Shown piece after piece: positions 23,487 to 32,900 of a stretch of DNA of 64,000 bases. The stretch comes from Theobroma cacao. Lineage: Eukaryota > Streptophyta > Magnoliopsida > Malvales > Malvaceae. Both the position numbers and the translations under genes were made by a program. The notes beneath the pieces were generated by a model. It was not told the DNA's origin. It did no database searches and saw nothing but the letters and a program-made list of their open reading frames with translations. The stretch's first letter is position 1. Each line of letters begins with the position of its first letter. The stretch is from positions 7,653,053 to 7,717,052 of the forward strand of contig NC_030854.1 of assembly GCF_000208745.1 (NCBI RefSeq). The letters run 5' to 3'.

Positions 23487-23703
23487 TTTCACTGCAGCGA
23501 GAAACTCTCGAGTTTGAGAACCTTCACTAGAACTGGTTCTCGCTGCAGCGAGATAGTCACTGTAGCTTCTCGCTACAGCGAAAAGGAATCTCGCTGTAGC
23601 GAAAAACTCTTTGTTTCATCAGCTGAATTTTGCTGTTGCGAGAAACCTTCTGTTTCTGGGTTACAATTTCGCTGCAGCGAGAAAGAATCTTGCTGCAACA
23701 AAA
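23487..23703. repeat. Array of seven 16-bp palindromes, element A 3' LTR
   Basis: Copies at about 23487, 23538 (perfect), 23568, 23589, 23628, 23667 and 23688, so one more than in the 5' LTR. The 15 bp between the last two copies (23678-23692) match the reverse complement of the corresponding 5' LTR segment at 14 of 15 positions. Confidence 0.9.
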
Positions 23704-24340
23704 AAATTTCTGTTTTGTCTCCTATTTTGTCCAATTGCTGCCCTATTTTTCATTTCTTTGCTACCATATCTGAGCATGGACTTCCAACATTTAGGACAAA
23801 ATGAGTTAAGTTTAAAATGAGGGGTTTTTAATATGAATGGAACTAAATTACATTGTTTTGAAACAAGTGCATCATGATTTTAAATTCTCCCTTGTTGTTG
23901 TTGCTTGTTCCCTTCCTTATTCACTCATTGGGTTTATACTCACCGTTTTTAACTTCATGTTTTTAGATCACGAGGCAGTCGGTAACTAGAACGAGGTGTC
24001 CTTGTAGACTTGTACACATCTTTTGGTAGGTGTCTCGGCATTCAGTAGCTGTACATTCGTCCGAGTCTCTTCGCTGGAAATCGAGTATTATTTTGTTGTG
24101 TATAGACGAACCTAATGTAATTGTTAAGATACATGTTGAAAACAAATGTATATACACTTGTTTAGTATGCCAATATGAGATGGGAATGTTTAATAATATT
24201 TTGATTCTAAGTTTTAAAAAATGACTTAGCAGTTTATGATGGAATGATGAACATGTCGGACTATTAGGCTTGCTTGGGCTTAGTGGACTACGTCCATTGG
24301 GCCTATGCGCCGGTCATGGCCCAAAATTTGGGTCGTGACA

Positions 24341-24898
24341 CTTTACCACCATATAAAAATTTATTTATTGACTTTTTAATTGACCACATGGGCGGCTGCC
24401 CATGTTGGTCTTTCTTTATTATTATTATTATTATTATTTTATTATATGCTTATTTTATTTCTCCCATTAAATTTTACTACCTAATCCTCCAATTTTCATA
24501 TTTTTAAAATTCGATCCTTCCGACACGTGTAAAAAAAATTCCAATTTTCATCTATCTTTCTTCCTTTGCACTTGTACCACCAAAATATTGAAATTGCATT
24601 TCAACGCGGTATCACCATAATATTTAAATATTTACTTACTCGCACTGGCTCGACTTAACAAAAGCACGCGGGTCCCACCTACGTCATTTATCTAAAAAAA
24701 AATTCATTCGTACGTCTTCTCCCACACTTAGATTGACCATATGATCCCTCTTCATGACTAATTTCGACATCCAATTAAATATTTAATATTTTAATATTAT
24801 TTTATTAATAAAATATTATTTAATTCTAAAATTTTTCACTTGTCTCCTTGGTACCCAAAATGCTTTATTAGTCACCATATCAAAGTACGGGGTATTAC
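24341..24898 (-). mobile_element. Solo LTR B, 5' portion
   Basis: Continuation of LTR B beyond the element A insertion. On the minus strand it starts at 24898 with TGTAATACCCCGTACTTTG. The AGTAT duplication follows at 24899-24903. It contains an (ATT)n tract near 24417-24438 and the hairpin at 24386-24405. The same 5' LTR sequence, in the opposite orientation, begins LTR E at 25688. Confidence 0.88.
24386..24405. other. Hairpin ACATGGGC-4-GCCCATGT in LTR B
   Basis: A perfect 8-bp stem with a 4-nt loop. Pairing continues outward (GACC with GGTC) with one bulged base. The same hairpin, with loop AGCC, is at 26338-26357 in LTR E. Confidence 0.7.
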
Positions 24899-24903
24899 AA
24901 GTA

Positions 24904-25559
24904 TCTAGCAATACATCATGACCACCCAAATGTTAGAAAGTCAATTAAAGAATTTGACAAAGCCCTTCAGTGATATGCATTTCAGTGCAATACAGTCCTT
25001 TCATAAAATACCCCAAATATATCATAAATCATGGGTCAATGTCTACTTATGACATTTCAGTGCAATACAGTCAAGGACTAGTTACATGACTATTACATAA
25101 AAACATATTCCATAGACACTTAACTGAAATACAAAATAGAGTTCTCATAAAGGGTCATGTTCAGTGAACTTGTTCTTTAACAAGCACCTACCTGTTATCC
25201 TCAACTATCCCATATACTTCAATCTATAAGATTGATTGCTTACTTCTCCAGTAAGAAGGCCTAACATGTACCAATTTTTAAGTATTGTCAATGCCCTGTC
25301 TTGACAATACAATGACCAAGAACAATTTTAGGAACATGGCTTTGATGCATAGTGGTCTCATAACTGTAACAACTTTATAATTCTCTTGCAAGGCCTTAAT
25401 CTTCCATAGGCTTCATCTAATTAGTACTTAATAACTCTTATTATTGCACTAAAATGAAGGAAAACCTTTATCACATATTGTTATGTGATTAAGTATGCAT
25501 TAAATGACAACATTTATATTCTTTTAGCAATCCAATAGGCCCAAGGGCATATACCAACA
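24904..25559 (-). mobile_element. Copia D 5' LTR, fragment right of the nested insertions
   Basis: Resumes the D LTR directly after the right AGTAT copy (CATCATGACCACCCAAATG matches 1898 onward) and ends at 25559 with the minus-strand start TGTTGGTATATGCC. About 270 bp present in the 3' LTR (roughly 2045-2335) are missing near 25050. This is the right-hand boundary of element D. Confidence 0.85.
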
Positions 25560-25687
25560 CTCTCAACACCCCAAATAATGCATCTTACACAAAATTGCCC
25601 AACCACACCCAAACATAATAGTTTAAAGTTTTACATCAAACACAAAATATAACTAAAATAAGGAATAGGAAGAATCTCAGACTATAT
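25560..25687. other. Unassigned spacer between Copia D and LTR E
   Basis: 128 bp with no recognisable feature. It may be older host or element sequence flanking both insertions. Confidence 0.4.
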
Positions 25688-26337
25688 TGAAATGCCCCAT
25701 ACTTTGATATGGTGATAAATAAAGTTGATAGGATGCAAATTGAGGTCAATTAAATGTTTAAAAGTGATAAAAGATGAAAGGAATAGCTTATGATAAAACA
25801 TTTCGCACGCGAGAAAATAATAATAAAATAATAATATTTTATCGAAGGAGAATTTGTGAGATAAAAGGATGATTTAGAGGTCAATTGAGGTATAATAAGG
25901 AACTTTGGCAACCAAGGAGACAAGATAAAATTTTTAGAATAAAATAATATTAAAATATTATTATTTAGTCGAATGTCAAAATCAGTCATGAAGAAGGATC
26001 ATATGGGGGAAAAGAAATAAAAGTGAATTTTTGGAGAAATGAATGACGTAAGTGAAATACGCGTGTTTTGTTAAGTCGAACCAACGCGGATAAGTAAATA
26101 TTTAAATATTGTGGTAATACCGCGTTGAGGTGTAATTTTTATATTTCGGTGGTACACGCATAGAGAAAGGAAGATAAATGAAAATTGAAATTTTTAGACG
26201 CATCAAAGAAATCGAATTTAAAACATAAAGATTGAAGGATTATGTAGTGAAATTAATGGAAGAAATAAAATAAATAAATAGTGAAACAATAATATAAGTA
26301 TAAAAAAATAATAATATATATAAATATTAGAATACCA

Positions 26338-26357
26338 ACATGGGCAGCCGCCCATGT
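26338..26357. other. Hairpin ACATGGGC-4-GCCCATGT in LTR E
   Basis: Counterpart of 24386-24405, with loop AGCC. The stem is fully conserved although the surrounding sequence has diverged. Confidence 0.7.
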
Positions 26358-26491
26358 GGTCAATAAAAAGAGTCAAAGACTCTTTACTTTGTTAGATGGA
26401 GGGGGCTGGCCGTGTGGAGCAAAATGGTCAAGGACGAAAAAGAATTATGAGGGGCCAGTCATGTTGGAACAATTTGGAAGGTTCATGAAGG

Positions 26492-26493
<2 letters not shown>

Positions 26494-26527
<34 letters not shown>
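26494..26527. repeat. (TA)n microsatellite at gap edge
   Basis: An uninterrupted AT dinucleotide run leads straight into the N block, which probably explains the gap. Confidence 0.9.
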
Positions 26528-27243
26528 NNNNNNNNNNNNNNNNNNNNNNNNNNNNNNNNNNNNNNNNNNNNNNNNNNNNNNNNNNNNNNNNNNNNNNNNN
26601 NNNNNNNNNNNNNNNNNNNNNNNNNNNNNNNNNNNNNNNNNNNNNNNNNNNNNNNNNNNNNNNNNNNNNNNNNNNNNNNNNNNNNNNNNNNNNNNNNNNN
26701 NNNNNNNNNNNNNNNNNNNNNNNNNNNNNNNNNNNNNNNNNNNNNNNNNNNNNNNNNNNNNNNNNNNNNNNNNNNNNNNNNNNNNNNNNNNNNNNNNNNN
26801 NNNNNNNNNNNNNNNNNNNNNNNNNNNNNNNNNNNNNNNNNNNNNNNNNNNNNNNNNNNNNNNNNNNNNNNNNNNNNNNNNNNNNNNNNNNNNNNNNNNN
26901 NNNNNNNNNNNNNNNNNNNNNNNNNNNNNNNNNNNNNNNNNNNNNNNNNNNNNNNNNNNNNNNNNNNNNNNNNNNNNNNNNNNNNNNNNNNNNNNNNNNN
27001 NNNNNNNNNNNNNNNNNNNNNNNNNNNNNNNNNNNNNNNNNNNNNNNNNNNNNNNNNNNNNNNNNNNNNNNNNNNNNNNNNNNNNNNNNNNNNNNNNNNN
27101 NNNNNNNNNNNNNNNNNNNNNNNNNNNNNNNNNNNNNNNNNNNNNNNNNNNNNNNNNNNNNNNNNNNNNNNNNNNNNNNNNNNNNNNNNNNNNNNNNNNN
27201 NNNNNNNNNNNNNNNNNNNNNNNNNNNNNNNNNNNNNNNNNNN
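26528..27243. other. Assembly gap (716 N)
   Basis: Run of N inside LTR E. Long open frames across it are artefacts. Confidence 0.99.
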
Positions 27244-29322
27244 AATAGAAATAAATTGAGGAGAGATCATAAAAGAACCCAATAGCCATAAAGGAAGAAA
27301 AGTCCAAAAGAAAAGGAAGGTGGAAACTTGGACCAACCTAGCCTAATTGGGTAAAATTTCTTTACTCTACTCCATGGCTTATTGTGAAATTGGACTATAT
27401 GGTGGCTAGCTCATTTTATTTAATTATACATTGGTTATTTGGTGATACAAAATAAATTTAAATTACTTTAATACAACATTTAAATATTTTTTTAAGAGGT
27501 GTCATAGAACTAAAGTAAAAAAGAAAATGCAAAATTTACGAATAGTGCTCGAATGAAGTTAAGAAATTTTAAATGATTCGTTGCGAAAAATTATTGATGT
27601 TGGAGGAATTTAGATGCATAATTTGGTTGAGAGTGTTAAGTTGAATGGTAAAATATTGGAAGAAATGAGGAGAAATAATGTGGATTTATGATAGAATGAG
27701 AGAGAGAGAAGTGGAATTGATGCACTAAATATATTGATTTAAATTGTTGCTAGGAAAGTTATTGTGGAAGCGTGCCGACGAAGTATATGATTGGTAATTA
27801 GGAATAATTGTACGCTTATACGAATCAATAACGATGTAGTAATCCCGCTATTGTGAGATGAGTAACCTTACCATCATTTTAATTATCTAAAGTATGTTTT
27901 TATTCGGTTTTGGTGAAATTTTATGAAAATGAGTTTAATGGTAAATCTTTATGTTTATAAACAAAATGAGTTTAAACGAAATGATTTTATAAATTGTCTT
28001 GAAATTAAATGACGGTTTTGAAAATAGAGTAATTGGAGACTACTTGATGTATTGTAAATTTATGGTTTTAACTGTTTGGCTTATGGCAATATTGGCATGA
28101 ATGTACTTAAAAAGTATGAACTGCTGATTTTCCTTGAGAGGCTGTAGAATAAAATAATTGCCATGTCATGCTATTGTTGAATTTTATTGTATGGTGGGTT
28201 TAGCTTGCTGCAGTGGGCGAGTTTTGTGGACCAGCCTATTAGAGGGGCACGAAATCCGGATATTTATATGTACCTCGATCGGAGAGGCGTGTAGGGTATC
28301 TCCTGAGGTATGGATAGAGTTCATGTCACGCCGAACCACCTCGTGATGATGAACTCTGCTAACGCCAAGGAACGACTGTGTTTTCAAAACGAAATAAAAA
28401 TGTGTTTTATGCGAAATGTGAATTTTTAACAACCTTGGCAGGCTCGAGTGTACGCCTCTGATCAAGGTGTCATCGAGTACTATTTGATGGCATGAGCCAA
28501 ATGTTTATGAAAGTCATAAGCCTTAATGAGAAATTAAATGAAATACAACCGTTTGCATGGGTTGGGATGAATTTTCAAATTGTGAAATACGTAATGTGAT
28601 AGGATATTTTGATTGTCTCCTTTTACTCGGCTTTAGTTGACTTAAATGATGTTTGTTTACTTACTGGGATTTTATAATCTCACCACCCTCCTTTCCACCT
28701 ATTTCAGGCTCATATTAGGCTGTAGATAGCTGATATCGTCGAGGACTACAATTGGACTTGCATCATCCAAAAACTGTAGGTTCATTTTTTTATACTTTTG
28801 GTCATTTGTGGGCCCACGTGTCACTGTAAATTAAATTTTAGACTTTGGTTATTTATATTACAGTATGCATGAATTTATTTAGCTGTTGTGCTACAAAAAT
28901 TATTTATCGGTAACTCTATAAATATTGTTTTATAAGAAAATAGAATATTTTATTGAATATTTTTGTTATATTCAAATAGATATAGTTTCGTTTAAAATGA
29001 ATATTTTAGACATCTAAATTTATTTTTGATTATGAAATATGTGTTTTGCACTCGTATACTACATTTTTAACTGGTTTCGAGATTAATGTGGAAAAATGAC
29101 CAAAATGCCCTTGTGAGGAAAAAAACTATTTTTCTATTGTTTTGATTTGAAAATAGTTTATAACCTCTCAAAACATGTTATTTTACAACTGTTGATCACA
29201 GGGGAGGTGAGAAAACTAATATTAAAGCCTTGCGAGGTTCCAATAGGCATTCATGGCGATGAATGTCTATCGGGACATCGCGACGGTTGTCATGGATTCG
29301 AGGAGAGTATCGGGTCGTGACC

Positions 29323-30281
29323 ATATCATTCATCTTATTCTTGGAAAATAGCTGCAACTTTTCAAAAGCGTAGGACTTTGAACTTGAAAACATAAGCAAT
29401 CATTAGGAAATTCACCACCACACATGAAACATCACTACTTTGTTAATGCGCAATATAACCAAAGAGTCAACAAACATCTTAGCTCCTCTAAGTGTATGCA
29501 CGAATGTTGTATCCTGAATAAACTTCTTAAAATTATTAATTTCATTTAAAATAAACTATAAAATTTGACAACAATTGATATTAAATCAGCCTTAATTCCT
29601 TAATTTACAATAAGTGCATACAAATTCAAACTATTGTTACAATTTAAATAAAGCAGAATCAACTAGAAAAGGTAAGGGGTGTTTAGTGCTATGAAAGGCT
29701 TTTTTAGGCTTAAAAAATATTGTTTTGGGATCTAGTACTCATTGGATGTGTTCTTAACATAAGTTGAGGTGGTTGTGCATCAAAAGGGTGAACCATGTTT
29801 TGAGTAGAATTTATTTTGAGATCATTTCTTCAAGAAGAATTTAGGACAGAAAAGGTTGGGTTAGTAGTCTAAGCATCAGATTGTTGAGTTGAAGAAGCAC
29901 CTGTCACATTTTCCAACTTTGAAAGTATTAAACCATGAAATTCAAGTGGTTGAAATATATTAGGTGAAAAAGGTGAAGTCTATTTTGTAAAGAAGGACCT
30001 AAAATATTATTTTGATGGATTGAAGAAAAAGGAAAAATTGATTCTTAGAATTGAACATGTTGAGATTTTTTTTTTAGTTTTTAGATCATAGCACTTGTAG
30101 GCACTTTATGTGGTGGAGTAACACAAAAAGACACATCATTTGGATTTTGGTAAGAGTTTATGCTTATTGTATAGTTTAATCCAAGGGTAACAAAGGCAAA
30201 CGAAAACTCCAAGCTTGGTATAATTTGGCTAATCATTAATCAGACTTTCAAAAGGAGATTTGTTTTTGTAGAATTGGTGTG
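29323..30281. other. Unassigned segment
   Basis: About 960 bp between LTR E and Copia H. I see no LTR termini, TIRs or sustained coding frame. The longest minus-strand frame (29196-29399) overlaps the end of LTR E and is probably spurious. It may be degraded host or element sequence. Confidence 0.4.
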
Positions 30282-31858
30282 TGTTCGCTTTAAAATGATT
30301 ATAGTTTGATTATGAGAAAATGATGAAATTTGCTTGACCATTACTTGAGTGATCTTTGATATGATTTTGAATGGATTCAATTTTTATACACTTGTTCTTA
30401 CATGATTACAAGCTTGTTTATCTTAGTTGTATGAGTTCTTGAAGTTATTAAATTTTCACTTGCTTAGCCAATGTCTACAAGCTCGAATGATAATTATATG
30501 AGTATTAAAACTTACTTGAACTAGGTTTCAGAAATCTCTCTAATGTTTACTCTTGAGATATCTAAGTTGCAAACTAGGTGCACAAGATAAGAATTTTATT
30601 GATCTACACAACAAAAAGGTTCCCTTAAGTCAAGAAGCTTATTCTCAACTCAATATTTGATAACATGGAAGTTATAGCCATTGAAAGTCAAGAAATCTTG
30701 AAGAAACAAATCTCCAATCAACCTAGAGCAAGACCAATTGATCCAAAGGCAAAATGTATGGAAAACTTGAAAAAATATTGAAGAAAACAAAGGCTCAGTC
30801 AATCCTAGAGAAGCTCTAGTCGATCCCATGGCAGAATGGGTGAGAAAACATTAAAAGAAAAAGCTCCAATCGATCCCATAACAGTGCTAGTCGATCATAG
30901 GGTAGCTTGGATGTGAAATCTGACATTTTGAAAAGCCCTAGTCAATCCTCAAAAGTCCTCAATCGATCCTCAAGGTCAGAACTCAAAAGAAACATGCTCT
31001 TAGATAGAAAATCGAGTAGAGAACTTTTATGCTCGATTAAAGATGATCATTAGACATAAAATTCAAAAAAAATTACTAGTTTCTTGCTTATGTCATCTCC
31101 AACAGCTCTAAGACTTCTTCAACTATAGAAAGGACCATCTGGAAGCATTTCAAGGTGTGGAAGAAGAGAAAAAAAGGCAAGCTCTTAGAAATCAAAGTCT
31201 TGAAAAGAAAAAAGAGAAACCAAGAAAAACTAGGCATTTTACTTAAGCTGATACTTCATTTGTGCTTTCACTCCAATCTTTGTACCCATCATTTAGGCAT
31301 TCTTCAACTTTATTAGTACTTACCTAGCAAAATCCACCTCTTAGAGGCACTTTTGCTATTCCTTGAAACCATACTTGTAAAGGTTCTAAATTAGTGTAGG
31401 TTATGCTTGTTCCCATGTAAAAGGAAAATTGTGGGTTATGCTTACTTCTATTTAAAAGGTAATTTATGGTTCTGCTTTATCCTAGTAAAAGGCATTTGTA
31501 AGTGTTGTGGTTGCTTCCTTAAAAAGCCATTTATGAATCCTACTACTAAAAGCATGATTCCTTTAATGGATTTGAAACTCCTTGGTGAGCCAAAAGAGAG
31601 GATGTACGCATTTGAGAAAGCTATACCTCTATAAAAATACTTGTGTCTACTTTTTTCATTGTCGCTTTGATTTTCATATTTGCTTTATGGTTTATTACTG
31701 GATATTTGTTTGAGAAAAGCACTAGCTTTGTTTTCAAGACAAATAGGAATTTTATCTTTAAAAAAGGTTTGATTTTTCACTAAGGTTTCAAATAACTTTT
31801 TTAAAGTCCAATTCGCCCCCTTCATGGACATTCTTGCCATTTATTCTTTGAAATAACA
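30282..31858 (+). mobile_element. Copia element H, 5' LTR (Sirevirus-like)
   Basis: 1,577 bp, from TGTTCGCTTTAAAATG to AAATAACA. The first about 730 bp match the 3' LTR at 46974-47710 closely. It contains a diverged series of CGATCC-containing units (about 30700-30990) and, close to its end, CAATTCGCCCCCTTCATGG, a form of the C-rich block familiar near the end of Sirevirus/Maximus LTRs. The primer binding site follows 11 bp later. Confidence 0.82.
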
Positions 31859-31869
31859 CTTTTAATAAT

Positions 31870-31882
31870 TGGTATCAAAGCT
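31870..31882 (+). other. Primer binding site (initiator Met-tRNA), Copia H
   Basis: TGGTATCAAAGCT shortly after the 5' LTR, with two differences from TGGTATCAGAGCC. Confidence 0.85.
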
Positions 31883-31938
31883 TGGTCTCAATTGTGTAGG
31901 TCTAACTGCCTTTAAGTGATCTTTGTTAGCTCTAAACC

Positions 31939-32900
31939 ATGGCCATGATTTCCAATGCAACAATCCTTGGTGAAGGGCAATCACTTGTGGAGCATTCTCT
32001 ATTTAATGGTGAGAACTAGATTTATTGGAAGAATAGAATGAAGTACTTTGCTCTAGCCAATGATTATGAAGTTTCGTGGACAATTGTTAATGGTCCATAC
32101 AAGCTAACCAAAGAAGAAAAAGAATGAGATACAAGTGACATGAATATGGTACAACTCAATGCTAAGGCTATGAATATTCTTCTTTGCGTACTTGATTATA
32201 ATGATTACAAGAGAGTTTCCAAGCGTGAAGTGCCAAAGAGAATTGGAAAAAGTTAAAAGAGTTGTATGGGAATACAAAGAAGGGTGAGGAATTAGAAGAA
32301 AAGCCTCGTAAAAGTCAATGCTCAACATGTGGCAAGGCAATTAGAGATGAGGAATCAAGCGAAATTCAATCCTCAATCCAATTTAAATCATGCCTCATGG
32401 CTCTTGAAGAGCATAAGGTAAACTATCCAATTTGTGAACCCATTTCATATTCATTCGGTAATTGCAAGATGCCTTTAAAGAATTAACATGTGAATTTGAG
32501 AAAATGAGTTTGAAACACAAGAAATTGATTTGAAAACTTAGTATTAAAAATGAATGTTTTATTGAAGGAAAAAGATGATTTGCAAAAAGAAAATGAAAAA
32601 TTGAAAGTTAATTTTGAAACTTGCCGAAAGAATATTAATATTCTAGAAAATGAGAATTTGAATACGAAAATGAAGCTTGAAGATTTGACAAATGAAAAAC
32701 AAAAAGTTTTCATGAATTCCTTATCTTCTAGATTAGCCAAATGTAGTCGTTGTTCATTTTATGGTCATTTTTCATACACTTGTCCAATTAGAAAATGTTT
32801 ATCTTATAGGATTAGACAAATATGGGTTCCAAAAGGAACTTTATGTGAAGAGACTAACTTTCAAGGATCCAAAGCAATTTGGATGCCAAAAATCAAATGA
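31939..32900 (+). pseudogene. gag: Copia H gag, disrupted
   Basis: ATG 31939 opens a frame (MAMISNATILGEGQSLVEHS) clearly related to the gag of element F (MALQKL, then FDGSNYPYWSIRM). Stops occur near 32017 and 32125, and a frameshift lies near 32230. The second frame (GNTKKGEELEE, CLMALEEHKV) carries further stops near 32484. A predicted coiled coil rich in Lys, Glu and Asn follows (about 32550-32720), then a complete zinc knuckle CSRCSFYGHFSYTC and the IWVPKGT motif. The middle of gag is shorter than in F. Protease and the rest of pol do not follow. Confidence 0.87.

Larger units (their letters stand above)
14347..24340 (+). mobile_element. Complete Ty3/Gypsy chromovirus element A (Tekay/Del-like), TSD CTTTA
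   Basis: A 9,994-bp element on the plus strand, inserted into solo LTR B. Exact 5-bp duplications CTTTA lie at 14342-14346 and 24341-24345. The LTRs are 2,412 bp (14347-16758) and 2,434 bp (21907-24340). The 3' LTR begins TGTGAGACC and ends GTGACA; in the 5' LTR the second base is mutated (TATGAGACC). Primer binding site, gag, protease, RT, RNase H, integrase, chromodomain and polypurine tract follow in canonical Gypsy order. The chromodomain and long LTRs place it among Tekay/Del chromoviruses. Sixteen in-frame stops and two frameshifts make it inactive in cis. By eye the LTRs differ at about 18 sites in the first 260 bp and less densely afterwards. Confidence 0.96.
21907..24340 (+). repeat. 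3' LTR of element A
   Basis: 2,434 bp, 22 bp longer than the 5' LTR because the palindrome array has one extra unit (near 23568-23604). TATA box at 22298-22305, donor-like GGTAAGT at 22623-22629, minisatellite at 23132-23259, palindromes at 23487-23703. The acceptor-like site here reads TTTTAG (ends 23966). Confidence 0.95.
25688..29322 (+). mobile_element. Chimeric LTR E (B-type 5' part, C-type 3' part)
   Basis: Starts at 25688 with TGAAATGCCCCATACTTTGA, matching the TGTAATACCCC start of LTR B, and follows B through the hairpin. After the gap it follows B again to about 27855 (TTGTTGCTAGGAA, then GCGTGCCG). From GAGTAACCTTACCATC (about 27862) onward it follows LTR C to the terminus CGGGTCGTGACC at 29322. 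The switch lies in contiguous sequence, so it is not caused by the gap. The flanks TATAT (25683-25687) and TATCA (29324-29328) agree at only three of five positions, so a target-site duplication is not established. No internal region is seen. Confidence 0.75.

Noticed and set aside
24341..26527. Inverted-repeat DNA transposon made by the B-type sequences at 24346-24898 and 25688-26527
   Set aside because: The two arms belong to separate LTRs with their own flanks. The left arm pairs with 11736 through the AGTAT duplication, so the inverted arrangement is coincidental.
26428..27336. Two long minus-strand frames
   Set aside because: They consist almost entirely of N and are artefacts of the gap.
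25683..29328. Clean target-site duplication for LTR E
   Set aside because: TATAT and TATCA agree at only three of five bases, and the terminal dinucleotide is mutated, so I do not claim it.
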